A stretch of 64,000 nucleotides of DNA, from contig NC_134682.1 in assembly GCF_024713945.1 (NCBI RefSeq), positions 682,001 to 746,000 on the forward strand, given 5' to 3'. The notes under the pieces are model-generated. The model ran no database searches, was not told the DNA's origin, and saw only the letters and a program-made list of their open reading frames with translations. Numbering within the stretch: the stretch's first letter is position 1; each line of letters opens with the position of its first letter. This DNA comes from Dermatophagoides farinae (taxonomy: Eukaryota; Arthropoda; Arachnida; Sarcoptiformes; Pyroglyphidae). Position numbers and translations under genes: made by a program. Below are positions 48,062-61,137 of the stretch, in pieces.

Positions 48062-49222
48062 CTATTGAGCATCATTGGTTGAGCTACTGCAGCCACCAAC
48101 ACTATTGTTGAATCTGGCCGGAATCGATGCGGCTGATGATGAACCAGAATTGCTGTTTACAACATCATTTTCTGTATGTAATTCAAATTTTATCTGACAT
48201 TGTAAATTTAAACGTTTACGGAGTTGTTTACCCAATTCAATTATTTGATCAAAATTTGTTGATGAACGTATCCATAATGATATACGATATTTGGTTGGTT
48301 TTAAATTCAATATCATACCAACAATATTCCAATCATAATCGCCTAATGAACCACTCATGATTAATTGTAAACATTCGGTCCAATAATTTTTACTTATGAA
48401 AAAATTTTCCAATTGTTGATTGATTGATTGTTGCTGATTCAACCCTGATAATGATGATGATGATGATGACGATGATGATTGTGATGATGAATGGATGTAG
48501 TTAATATCAAAAAACCATCGTCCACCACCAGCATTACATTGATCTTCCCATTTTGGTTCAATAGAATCACGAAATATCATCACAGTGGACAATAGATTAT
48601 TATCATCATTTGTCGATAATAATCGTTGCTGTAATTGTGAATACGTTGACCAAAATGTTCGTGCCATTTTTGTTGCCATACCAAATCGTTTTACATTCCA
48701 ATCACCAAATGAATTTTCATTCACATCATTCAGTAGCCAAATTTGCCATGCAGTTGTAAATTCAAAATTATTCAATAAATTTTGTTGATTTTTACAACGT
48801 TTTCGTTGTTTCTGTCCATCATCATTTTCAACATCATCAGCATCATTATTATTGTCCATATTCTTTCTGTTTGTTAATGATGAATTTTTCATTTTTTCAC
48901 CACTATCACCAGTGGTTTTTGTTGTGGCCACCATTTTGTTGTTCGTTTCATCATTATTACTACCATTAGTTATTAGTTGGATAGGTAATTTTTGTCTTAA
49001 AATAATTGTAAAATATGGATAATTTTTCGTTTTACTTGAATTACGTTGATCTCTAATCATATTGTTGCTGTTTCTGGTGCTGCCATTCGAATTATTATCA
49101 TCAACATCATCATAATGATGATGAGATCGCCATCCTAGAGCACCACCGCTACTACCACCACCACCACCTACTTTGTCTTCTCCTCCTTCACCTACATAAA
49201 GATTATCATATTGATTATTCAT
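48062..49222 (-). CDS. Divergent eIF4E-family cap-binding protein
   Basis: Single exon, 386 residues against about 215 for canonical eIF4E. Residues 1-150 are Gly/Asn/Asp-rich low complexity. The cap-binding fold follows: TAWQIWLLND near 155, ARTFWSTYSQLQ near 187, IFRDSIEPKWEDQCNAGGGRWFFD near 215-240 (this contains the Trp-Glu pair that holds the cap and the Gly-rich turn), WTECLQLIMSG near 282, VGMILNLKPTKYRISLWIRS near 300 and a Ser-rich tail. A second loop Trp is available (GDWNVK). A Ser-rich insert interrupts the fold near 245-265. It should bind the mRNA 5' cap, but whether it promotes or represses translation cannot be said; it is not a plain eIF4E1. Confidence 0.85.
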   Translation of the reverse strand: MNNQYDNLYVGEGGEDKVGGGGGSSGGALGWRSHHHYDDVDDNNSNGSTRNSNNMIRDQRNSSKTKNYPYFTIILRQKLPIQLITNGSNNDETNNKMVATTKTTGDSGEKMKNSSLTNRKNMDNNNDADDVENDDGQKQRKRCKNQQNLLNNFEFTTAWQIWLLNDVNENSFGDWNVKRFGMATKMARTFWSTYSQLQQRLLSTNDDNNLLSTVMIFRDSIEPKWEDQCNAGGGRWFFDINYIHSSSQSSSSSSSSSLSGLNQQQSINQQLENFFISKNYWTECLQLIMSGSLGDYDWNIVGMILNLKPTKYRISLWIRSSTNFDQIIELGKQLRKRLNLQCQIKFELHTENDVVNSNSGSSSAASIPARFNNSVGGCSSSTNDAQ

Positions 49223-50540
49223 CGTTTATTTTTGCAATCTCTGGTCTCTGCTCTGGTGTTTGTTTTTTTTTTACTCAAATACAAACAAATGAAAGGAAAT
49301 GAAATGAAAAAACAAATTCAATTTACAATGATTTAAAAAAAAAAACAAACAAACAAACAAACAAATTTTTATACACATCTAACGGCCATCGAATTTTCAA
49401 TTACCATTGTGTATATATAGTAGTATTTGTTCAAGAGAATTGAATTATTCTGGTGAACAAAAATAGAAACAGAAAAAAAAATAATCAACTTTTCCAAATC
49501 GAACATTTGTTGTTGTTGTTTCGATCAACGAGAAAAAAAAACTGGAGAAAAAAAAGTTTCAAATTCAATTATATTATGATTATATGGTCGTATTGTTATA
49601 TATATATAACAACAGCATTAACAAGTTGCCTAATGGCAAAAAAAAAATTTTTTTTTCTCGTCGTTTGAACAATTTGATATTGCTACATTCATTATCAGAA
49701 GGAAAAAATGGTTTTAGGTAAAATTTCAAACGCACACACACACACACACACACCAGAATAATAAAGTGAACAACAAAAACAGAAAAAAAATGGCACTGAA
49801 ACTCTAATATGGTTTTTCTTTTCTTTTTTTTTCACCATTTTCGTTCTACAGTGTGTTTGGATAATTCATTTTTCGTGTTTGCAATGATGATCAATTTGTT
49901 GTTTTTTTTCTTCTTCTTCTTCCAACGAGAATTCATTCGGTGATTGTCCCAAATTGCCTAAGATCTGGTGATCTGGTGATCATCATCATCATCATCATCA
50001 TGATCACCAGATCAAATGTAATAAAAATGATGATGATGATGATGATGGAAAAAAAATGTCAAATTAAAAGTGACAAATTTCAATTCAATCAATTTATATT
50101 TCTCTCTGTGTATGTGTCAATGACAAAAATCAGAATCATTATTTTTTTTTAGCATGAATAAATAAATGTCAATTATAGTTGATCATGATTGATAAGACGG
50201 ATGATGATGATGATGATAAAGATCTTGTGATGTCAAATGCACACTCACATATAGACACGCACACGCAAAAAAATGACCATTCAATTTGAAAATCAATGGA
50301 AATCAATTACGGTTAATTCAAATCAAAAAAAAAAAAAAAAAAGAGAACGAATGAGAGAGAGAAAGAAATATACAATTTGTGTAAAGATGTGAATTCCATT
50401 ATAATATTTTTATTTACTGTGTTTATTTTTGGCCTTGAAACTACACTCTCTATGGATACAGGGGGGAAAAAATAAATAGAATCCACATCCATATATACCA
50501 AAGTGACTTATTTTTTTTTCTATGGCAATTCTGCATCAAT

Positions 50541-50571
<31 letters not shown>

Positions 50572-52216
50572 CGATTGCAACACATGATCGTATGATAGTT
50601 ATTTTTATTTTCTACATCCTACTTGGTGGAATGATTTCCAATTAAAAATCAATCGATCCAAAACCATTGGATTGGATTGAATGACGCATGATCATCATCA
50701 AAATACACCCACATACACACATCGTTTTTATTAATATAATTCCGTTCCGGGTATATATTGGTATATATATGAGAAATATCGTTGTTGTTGTTGTTGTTCA
50801 TCATCATCATCATCATCAAATGTTTGTCGTTCGATTCGGTTCGTTTGTTTATTTAGGTTCCACATGGATAATGGTGATGGAAATCTTATCCAACTAGAAA
50901 CCGGGATCACCATCATCATCATCAGATAGATTTCTAGCTCACATGCACACACACACATCGAATGAAATTGTTTCCGTTATAATTTCAATTGCAAATTTAT
51001 TCGATGATGATCTGATTTTCAATGTCGAGATTCATTCATTCATTCATTCATTTATCCTAAAGCTACAAAGTTTGCAAAAAAACAAACGCAACTTTTTCTT
51101 TTTTTCTTGAAATTGGAAAAATTTCATATTTTTTTTTACTGTTCTTTTGGATCACATGATCAAAACAAACACTTAACGACGATTATTCGACAAGTGGTTT
51201 GATATATGAAAATTTCAATTTAACCCAGAAAAAAAAAGAAGAAAACTTCTGTGTACACACACACACATACACAATAAACAAATTTATTCATACATATTCA
51301 TATTTTCAATAATCAATCATCACTTCAACAACAACAACAACAACAACAACGACAACAGCAACAAAAATTATATTCATCCATATAGCCATAGTTTTCTACA
51401 AATATGATGATGATGATGATGGTGATGATGAATCAACGAAAAAAAAAAGTTGTGTGACTTTTTTTTTTAATTATTTTTGCTCCGCCTCTTGTTGCGTTTG
51501 AAAAATTTCAACAACAACCACGACAACGACAACAACAATTTTTTTGTCCTTCTCTTTCATTTGTGTGTATCGTATAAATCAAAAGTTTCCAATCATACGA
51601 CGATAATTATAGACCATAATTTTCATCACCACCCGCAATCTAAAATAATTTTTTTTTTTTTGCCAAAAAAAAAAAAAGATTTATTGGAAACGAAAATCGA
51701 AAGAATATTTTAATAAGCCATTTTAAGCCATATTCTGGATTCTGTTCATTTTTCTTCTTTTTCTTTTTTCACGGCAATAAATTATTTTTTATATTGCATT
51801 AAGAATTAAACGTCGTTTGTGAATAATAATATTGTGGTAATCATTGCGGTTGTGTGCGTGTGTGTGTGTGTGTGTGTGTGCGGCCATGTTTGGGTATTAG
51901 TTACAACGATCATCATTATGATGATGATGATGATGATTTAAAAATGGTTGATGATGATAATTTCTATGTTTGATGATCATCATCATCATCATCATCATTT
52001 TTTTTTTCTAACATTACATTGATTGATTCTCAATTTTATCGTTCAAGTGTGTGTACATGTGGTACTTGACATTGAATACATATTTTTTCTTTTAATTTCT
52101 AATCATCATCATCATTGTTGTTGTTGTTATTTTTCACCTCATGAACAACAACAACAAAAACAACATTTGACAAATATAAACAAATTTTTTTTAGAATTTC
52201 AATTCATTCTCTCTGT

Positions 52217-52254
<38 letters not shown>

Positions 52255-52442
52255 ATCTGGCTTTTCTGGGTATTTCTTATTTTTCTGTTGAAATTTATCA
52301 TCATCATCATCATCATCATTATTGTCAATATTTGTGATTAACTAATTATCACCATCATCATCATCATCATCGTATCATTATCATCATCATTATATCGTCG
52401 TCTGTCATCGAATCATACTTGAAAAATTTTCTTGTATCTTAT
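49223..52442. other. Spacer, simple-repeat rich
   Basis: No supportable gene. Contains (CA)n at 50541-50570, (ATC/GAT)n tracts throughout, (CAA)n near 51328-51352, a (GT)n run at 52220-52252 and (AGT)n near 52468-52483. Ends in the globin promoter. Confidence 0.5.
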
Positions 52443-52450
52443 TATAAAAG
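52443..52450 (+). promoter_or_regulatory. Candidate TATA box of globin gene
   Basis: TATAAAAG about 220 bp before the globin ATG, with no intervening gene. The distance implies a long 5' UTR containing (GCA)n and (AGT)n repeats, or an unnoticed 5' intron. By motif only. Confidence 0.4.
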
Positions 52451-52661
52451 CAGCAGCGGCATTTAAAGTAGTAGTAGTAGTAGAACTAGCAGCAGCAGCA
52501 GCAGCAGCATTAATAGTAATATGACCTTTTTTTGCTTTTCTTTACAACACAGAATTTGATTTTTCTTTTCTCTCTCTAATTTCTAAATTTTTAAAAGTTT
52601 TTCATTTTCATTTTAATCAATTGTGAGTTATCACTTCCAAAAAAAAACATCAAAAACAACA

Positions 52662-53227
52662 ATGACGTTGACGGAAAAAGATACGGAAATTATCCAAAAA
52701 ACTTGGACAATGGTCCGCGCTGATTCTATACAAGCTGGTGTTGATTTATTTCGAAAGTATGTTGTGTACATGAATGTTTTGAATTTTTGTTCATTTGTCA
52801 TAATTTTTTTTTTTTTTTGTTCACCTGTGTGTATGTGTGTGTGTGTGGATGTAGATTTTTTGAAGCCAATCCTGATTATGTAAAACTGTTTCCATTCGAC
52901 AACCATGAAGATATAGAAGCTGTATTGAAAAGTTCAACATTAAAAATGCATGCCGGTCGTGTTATGACAGCATTATCATCCATTGTTGACAATCTTAATG
53001 ATCCAATTATGTTTGAAGAAAATTTACAAAAAATCATCATAAGCCATGTACAACGTAATATCGAGCTTAAACAATTTGAAAATCTTAAATTGGCTTTAGT
53101 ACAATTATTAATGGATAAATTAGGCACCAACATAATGGATGATCAAGCCAAAGAATCGTGGTCAAAAGCATATGACGTTATTCTTGAAACGTATAAAAAA
53201 AGTAAACAAAATTCTCAATCATCATGA
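52662..53227 (+). CDS. Globin
   Basis: Two exons, 52662-52756 and 52855-53227, with a 98-bp intron, giving 155 residues. Single-domain haem protein of the animal globin fold. Seen: MTLTEKDTEIIQKTWTMV (A helix), VDLFRKFFEANPDYVKLFPF (B to CD region, with the conserved CD1 Phe), LKMHAGRVM with a distal His at E7, and ISHVQRNI with the proximal His at F8. The intron splits a Lys codon in the B helix at phase 2, the position and phase typical of the B12.2 intron of animal globins. No signal peptide, so cytoplasmic. A poly-A signal AATAAA occurs near 53430. Oxygen transport, storage or signalling cannot be told apart from sequence. Confidence 0.93.
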
Positions 53228-54125
53228 TGATCAACGAAATGATTCAAAAAAAAAAACAAAAAATATGGAAATATTTCGACCCTTTTCAAAAATTCATGTT
53301 CCAGGACTAAAAAAAACCAAAAACCAAAAAAAAATGAAACAAAATTTTTGTTTTTCTTTCCCTAAAACACAAAATTGTAATGAAAAAAAAAGAAAATTTT
53401 AATTTCAATCAAAAAACATTGTTTTACAATAAAACAATATGTTGAATGGTGACAAGAAATTTTTTTTTTTTGGTAAAATTAATCAATTCACAAAACGATG
53501 ATCTACGGTACATTTGTTCATCAATGGCCGATGGTCATTGAAACAGGAAAAAAAAATCTAAAATTATGAAAACGGTAAAATTTCAAATTGCGCGCCAAAC
53601 CAAAGAAAAAAAGAAAGAATCTTGATGAATGCAAGAAAATCGTCATCATCATCATCATCATCATGTGTAAAATAAAAGACTGACATATAGAAGTAACGAT
53701 AGTAAAGAATTGTGTAAAAATGTTCTTGACTTTTCAAAGTGTTTTTTTGTTGTTGTTGTAAAGGGTTATCCAAAAAAAAAAAAAAAAAAAAAAAAGAATA
53801 AAGAGGAATAAAAGAGAACCAGTGTATAGAATAATAATAATAATAATAAATGGAGAGAATTGCATTCCTTGGGAATTTTTTTTTTTTTTTTTTTTTGAAA
53901 ACAAAAAACAAAAATCAAAAAAAAAAATTCCCACCAGGTACGCCCTCTAGTGTCCGGAATTGTAAACAGAATTTTTTGTTTTTGTTTTTTTTGGTTTTAC
54001 CATTTTGAATTTTTTTCTTCTTGTTTCGTCTTGTTTTTTTTTGGATCAATAAATATCATATATAATCGTGGTATAAATTCGTGGTGTGTGTACGTGTGTG
54101 TTTCATTTCATCATCATCATCATCA
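53228..54125. other. Spacer between globin and Ras-like gene 3' ends
   Basis: Convergent 3' flanks. Long poly-A and poly-T runs (53772-53793, 53878-53896), (ATC)n near 53643-53664 and (AAT)n near 53831-53849. No gene. Confidence 0.5.
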
Positions 54126-57100
54126 TCATGAAATTGTACAGTTATTATTTTTGAATCCATTTCGTAGTCTATATTCAAATTCATCTGTATCACTAAGAGA
54201 ATTTTTTCTCGATGAATCATTAAGGCTATTACAACTTCCATAGAAATCATCGCCGAAAAATAATTTTTCCGACGATATTGATGATCGTGATGGTGAAATG
54301 TCTGGATCTGATTCACTTCCTTTATCAATCGATGATGAAGTATGTGTGCTGTTGTTGTTGTTGGTGTTGGTCATAGTAGTAGCAGTATTGGTCACATTTT
54401 TTTCTTTTTCCATTCGTCGTGCTTCATTAATCAATTTTTGACGAAATAATTGGCTCAAAATACGTTTAACGTTTTCATCGTTTTTCGCTGAACATTCAAC
54501 ATGACCAAATTCCCAATCAATACTGATGATCGAATCAATAAGATTAACATCGATGACACGAGATTCAGTTAAATCTATAATCGATGAAACAATAACGTAT
54601 TACAAATTTAATTGATTTGAAAATTCAAAAAAAAAAAACAAAACAAAATATACAAACCAATTTTATTGGCCACCACAACTAATGGTGGAATATTTGGTCC
54701 ACGTAGCTTCAAAATATGTTCTTTAAGGCGGCAAATTTCATCCAATGATTCTTGATCATCCACTGCATAAACAAGTATGAATGCATCGGCTGTTTGTATG
54801 GCTAGATCACGCATTGCTATTTGAAAACAATTGATAAATGAATAATTGTCAGTGTTTAAAATTGTTAAATAATAAAATTACCAGGAAATGGATAAGTGCC
54901 CGATGTATCAAGTAAATCCAACATAATTGTCATATCTGAATTACGTGTTTTGAATTCAACTTGATGCAATTCTTCCACTGTTGGTATATGTTCATCAACA
55001 AATGTTGATGTAGGTAAAATTCTACGTACTATTGATGTTTTTCCTGATTGAATCAAATGAGATAAAAAAAATACGAAAAAAATATACCATTAATATACTG
55101 AATATATGAATTTATTTAAACAGAATTTTCAGATTCAGAATCATATCATATCACGTAATCCAAAAAAAAAAAAAATGTTTCTTTGAAATATTAATAGCAA
55201 AAAAAAAAACAATGGATCAAAAACAAAATAGAAAATTCTAAAAATAGCTACTGTTACATTGATAATAATGATGATGATGATAAACCCTATGATTCTTTCA
55301 CTTCTCTTGGAACTGTTACTGGAACAACATTCCCGAGAGAAAGAGAGAGAGAAAGCAGATCAATGATCCAATGATGATCACGTTGCATTGTGTGTGAGTG
55401 TGTGTGTGTGTGTATGAACGAATTACATGAAACACTGAATTAAATCACAAACAAAATGATAATTAAAGAAAAATTCCATTGATTTTTTTTTATATTTTGT
55501 TTGGAAATTGTCATTGTTTGTTTGTCGAGATCGATATATACATTTTTTTTTTTTTTTTTGGTTTTCATTTTCAATTTTATCCAAAAAAACAGTCATTAAC
55601 CAATCATTTGAACCGGAAAGACAACAAAACAAAACAAAACAAAAAATCACAATCTGTCAATATATAACAATTTTAGGACCAACCAACCAGCCAACCAACC
55701 AACCAACCAACAGTCCAACATGATTGTTATCCCTAGTGGGTATTCATTGGAATCCTATGATTATGACGGCTTATTCTATGTGTGTGTGTGTGTTATTTGT
55801 TTTTTTTTTCACCATCATCAAACACATTAAAATCGATCACAAGATAGACAGAATTGAAAATAAAAACATTTGCCACTCCCCTTCCCCATACATATAGCTA
55901 AAAACAAAGAATAATAAACATTCAGGAAGGAAAAAAAATATTGAGTGACAGAGAGAATTGTTTGGAAAAACAAAAACAATAGAAACTCGAAAAAAAAAGT
56001 TTATTGCACCCGATGAGATTTTTTTTTTTACAAACACAAACAAACAAACATTTCATGTGTCATGTGTGTGTGTGTGACCCTATGTTTTTCGCATTCTTTC
56101 TTCTTTTTTTTTTTTTTTTTTTTTTTTTTTGATTCTGATAATCAAAACATAAACAATCGATCAATGATGGGAAAATGTCTGTCTGTGTGTGTGTGTGTGT
56201 GTTGTAAAATACACAATCTGACAATGGATGAATTCAGAATAGAATTTTGAAAAAAAAAACAAAAACAAAAACAAAAACAAAACAAAACGACAAAAGTTTT
56301 GTTTTTGAATGTTGATTCATTCTGTCAAATATACATTGCTACCATTTTCATTTTCATTGTGTCAATATATTCCATATTGAAACAAATGATGATGATGATG
56401 ATAATTTGTATTGTTTTTTGCATCTAATACATTGAATGAGTACATTTTTTTTCAATTCGTTAAATACATGCTAATTTTACTGGCTTCTTCTTTTTATTTT
56501 CGGTTTGTCTGATTCATTCATTCATTCATTCCAAAGTAGAATTGGGTAGAACAAATAAAAATGTTAATAGATTCTGGAATAAAAAGAATATAACTTTAGA
56601 AACCAGAATTTGTTGATTAACAATGAGAAAAAAAGCCGTAAACAAAAAACTGACAAAAAAAACAATTTAAAATTGCCCTTGACAGTGAATATTTTATTAT
56701 TATTTTTTTTCAGTTTAATTTAGTCAGTTAAATTAGAAATTTGATTTGAATTCAATTTAGAATTTTATAGAATTTTCTGGAGAAAAAAAATTCAATTTAG
56801 GATGTATGAAAACATTTTTTGTTCTCATCATCATCATCTTCATTAGTGGCTGTCAAAACGTTTCCATTTTTTGATTTAACATTCAGGAGATTGAATAATT
56901 CTCTTTTTGTTTGCTAATTTTTTTTTTTTTTTTTTTTTGGTTTGAAATTTCAAATCATCTGGATGGATTTTTTTTTATCTCTCTATTTCATCTACCACCA
57001 CTACTACTACTACCTATTCTTATCAGGTATCAAACATTAATTAATTTTATGACAAATTCTTGTCGTTTACTTGAAACGAATTTTTTTTTTAAAAAGGTAG

Positions 57101-57580
57101 ACAAAAAAATTGCCTGAAAAAAATCAAGAATCAAATTTCAATCACAGAATAGATTCTATCATTATTTAGAAATTTAAAATTTAAAAATTTAATTCAACAA
57201 AATAATAATTTGACACTTTCGAAAAAAAAAACGCACACAGATCCATTATGAGATTCTTATATGGATTCCGACAACCAAAAAAATTCTAATGTGAATGACC
57301 ATGTGTGATTCATTCTGGCCAGAATCATCATTGTGAAAAAAAAAATTTAGATGCATTTTCTTTGTGAATATTCATTCTTTATTCTTTGATTATAATTCAT
57401 TCATTTATTATTCATCATTCATCATCATTTGAGATTTCTGACAGAGAGAGAAAGAGAGAGAGAGAGAGAGTGAGAAAGATATCAATGAACTTTTAAGCCA
57501 CTTTGGTATTTTTGTTTTTCTGATCCATATCTAAATCACTATAACCGATTGATGAATGGATCCGGAAACAATTGAACAAT

Positions 57581-57655
<75 letters not shown>

Positions 57656-58637
57656 AGCAAAAAGAAAACGTTGATGCGTGTGAAATGTGTTTTCACTTGT
57701 TCTCTCAATTTTTTTTGTCCGTAATAAACGATAGTAAGATGTGTGTGTGTGTGTGTGTGTACACAACAACATTTTGATTAGTATATGAATGTGCGTTAAC
57801 CATTTTTTTCCGGTTCTAGTTCTGAATCATTATCATCATCATCATCAAATTACCGATAAGACGGGAATCAAATTCCATCATGATGATATCAATGATAACA
57901 ATAAATGTAAAATATATCGTTGTGTTTGTGTGTGTGTGTGTGTGTAATATGTCAGTATACGGGAAATGTAAAAACACTCACACACACACACACACACACA
58001 CACATTTTCATGTATAGCTTAACTCTATCTTTTGCTAAACTGATAAAAACAAATTGAATAAGGGTGAATGACACACGAAAGAAAATCCCGTTATCATGGC
58101 ATCGAAACTTTTATCATTCAAATATTGTGTGTGTGTGTGTGTGTATGTTCATAATATCCATACATGTATGCAAGAAAACGAAAATTTTCTTTCCAGCCGT
58201 TTTTTTTGAATGACAGCAATATTGAGGTTTTTTTTCCCATATAGTTTGAATGTTGTCATCGTATGTTGTCGTTGTACTTTTGTTTTGAACTTAATTCTCT
58301 ATTCGTTATCAATGAATAAATTCCGTAGTTTCGTTTACATCGTCCATCCATTTAGCTGTAATGGATGTGTGTGTGTGTGTGTGTCGGTGTGCATGTATGT
58401 TGATGAAACGCATAACAAACGGAATGTGCGGGAATAAAAAAAAAAGTCTTTGATCTGAATTTTTTTTCTCGGTTCAATTTCATAAACTACACGGGTAGGC
58501 ATCCCTTGTTTCAGTGGTTGATTGATAAATAAAAAAAAAATTCTCGCCCTATCAAATTCCAACAAAAAAAAAACATCATCATCATCATCGAAGAATGGAA
58601 TGCGAGAGAATTTTTTGAAATTGCGTCTTATAATTTT

Positions 58638-58669
<32 letters not shown>

Positions 58670-61137
58670 GGAAAAAAAGGGTTAACTTTTCCAAATATAA
58701 CAGAATTGTTGGCCGAATTTTTTTTTTGGGTTCATTTTTTTATCAAAACAAAAAAAAGAATATTCTGAATGTTGAACACCTGGTCTTTTTTTGTTTTGTT
58801 TTTGGAATCAAATTTGCAACAAAAAAAAAATAAGATTTGGTTTTTTTTGTGAAAAAAAAAATTTGTTGACAAAAATGAAATTCAATGCCATGCCATGATC
58901 AAATCGTCATCATCATCATCATCATCATCATGATTTATTAAATTTCCAACGTAAAAATGCACGGATATATTCTCGATATAATCGATCCATCATTCTTGTT
59001 GCTGATGTTGTTGAATAATTGATTACTGATCACATGTCAACACAAATGGAATTGGGATTATTTTTGTATCACAATGGATATATATCTATCTATTTCATTC
59101 GTTTCAATTACTTTTTCTCCATTTGCTAAGAATAAATCTGTCTAATATTAGCGTGAGTGTAATCTGATCATCATCATCATCATTTAATAAAGGCCGAAAT
59201 TGTTAATTAATTAATGAGAGAGAAAAAGAGAGAGACAATCCTTTGTTTATCATATAAATGAAAAAAAAGTTTTTGAACTTGAAATGTGATCGTGTCGTCG
59301 TCGTTGATGATAAAAGGTTTATGACCTCCATCCATGATGATGATGATGGTGATCATTTCAAAAAATTTAATCATCAATGACAAAATTAAAAACAAGAATA
59401 AGAAGATTCTCTTTCTGCTCGTGTGTGTGTGTGTTGCAAAATGAAAAATGAAAACTAGACATGACATGCCATGATAATATGAAATCAGGAAATGAGAAAA
59501 AAAATGTCTAGATCCATCAATATCTATCTATCTATCTATCTATCTAATCTATACAGTATTGCACAATTTCATATATCAGGGATTATGAAGATGAACGTCT
59601 TTCATACATTTTTTTTTATCATTGAAAAATTTTTATTAATCGTCACCACACACACACAGACACGAATCACAAGATTCAACGCACTATATCGGCTTCATTT
59701 GTCCAAAGGTAACAGAAATGACAGTGACATTAAACTTGAAAATAAAATGAAATGAAAAAACAAAAGAAATTCTGCTGAATTGCGGCAAAAAAAAAATTAT
59801 TGTGTCCGTCAAATGAAAAAAAAATCCGAATGTACTTTTGCATTCTGGTGGATGCAAGTGATCAGAAAAAAACTTGTGCAACCATTGTTCAATGTATTAT
59901 CCACATTTATAGTGGAAAGCAAAATTTGATTTGAAATTTATTGTTTTTTTTGTTCTGTAATTGTTATCAAAAAATACAAAAGTAACTGGAAAAAATTTAG
60001 ATCCTCTATTAATGTGTTTGTATCATAAAATTATCATCACCATCATTATCGGAATGACTTGGCACCATGGACAGGACATGTATAGAAGATATGGCGAGAA
60101 TCAAGGGATTTCATTTCGTTTAGATTTTTTTTTTTTTTAGAATCAAAAAGTACAAATTGCATAATAATAAGCCAATGTTTATGATGTTCAATGTGCATTA
60201 GTCTTATTGTGTTTTTTGTTTATGCAATTTCACTAATCTGAATTTTGCTGAACAATTTCAGTGTAATTATTTAGCATCAAGTTTTATATTTAATTTTTTT
60301 TCTGCTTGCTGACACACATTGTACAATGACATAATAATAATAATAATTGATGATGATTGGTGATTGGTGATTGGTGATTGAATCTGGACATTTGTTTTCG
60401 TTTTTTTTTTTTTAATTCATTACGATTAAAAAGTATGTTTTTTTTTCAGTTCCAGGCTAATCTTAGGGTACACGGTGTTTTATTTTGTTTTGTTTTGTTC
60501 GTTTGGCAAGACAATAACAGAATAACAGAATTTGGTTATTGACATTGATTTTTGCAAGCATCATTTTTTTCTGTTTTTGAATAATAACCTAATAATAATT
60601 CTATAATCGGACTTGTTAAGCCGAAAAAAAATTGTTTTTCATTTTCATTTTCATCTTTTTTGGATCGGCCAAGACCTTCATCATTTTTGATGATGGATTC
60701 AAGGCGAAAAAAAAATTCATTTTTTTGTTGTTGTTGTTATTGTTTTTTTTTCTCTCTTGGATCATTGTTATTCAAATGTTGACATTGAAAATAACAGTGT
60801 TTGGCATGTGTGTGTGTGTGTGTGTGTGTTTGCATCTGTGTGTGTAAACACGATAAACAAGTAAACAACAACAACAACAACAATGCAAGGTTAAATTTTT
60901 TTCTATTTCAATAATCTATTTCTAATAATGTGGTTAAAATGGCTTTTTTCTTGTTTTTTTTTAGAAAAGCGGAATTTAAAAAAAAACTCATCTTTAACAG
61001 ACAGAAAAAAATGGAAAACAAAACACACACTTACCAACACGAGAACTACCAAATACGGCCACCTTGAATTGAAGATAGATACGTTCTTTGTTTTGCCAAT
61101 GAAATCCAAGCCTTGGAAATGACATTCGTGGAGCCAT
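54126..61137 (-). CDS. Ras-like small GTPase with CAAX box (Ras-dva/RASD-like)
   Basis: Four exons: 61137-61035, 55043-54882, 54816-54658 and 54574-54126; introns 5991, 65 and 83 bp, all phase 1. About 290 residues. The P loop GSSRVGKTS (30-38) is split by the 6-kb intron and restored exactly by joining. Switch I has the Thr in HIPTVEE; switch II is DTSGT rather than DTAGQ, so the catalytic Gln is missing, as in RASD and Ras-dva proteins; PFPAMRDLAI follows; NKID and ECSAK give base specificity. A Ser/Thr/Asn-rich tail ends in CTIS, a prenylation CAAX box, so the protein should sit on membranes. The match of all four exons in frame makes the gene model strong despite the long intron. Exact subfamily and partners are not decided. 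Confidence 0.9.
55044..61034 (-). other. 6-kb first intron of Ras-like GTPase gene
   Basis: Bounded by a GTAAGT donor within the P-loop exon and a TCAATCAG acceptor. No exon seen inside. It holds a (CAA)n block at about 57580-57654, (GA)n near 57443-57470, (CA)n near 57976-58003, (GT)n near 58642-58669, (CTAT)n at 59522-59547 and an (ACCA)-type tract near 55680-55711. Confidence 0.75.
57580..57654 (+). repeat. (CAA)n microsatellite, about 25 units
   Basis: The longest trinucleotide run in the window, nearly uninterrupted, inside the first intron of the Ras-like gene on the opposite strand. Open frames through it are artefacts. Confidence 0.95.

Noticed and set aside
57493-57772. Open frames with long Leu or Val runs
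   Set aside because: Translations of the (CAA)n microsatellite on the minus strand; no start context, no domain, inside the Ras-like intron.
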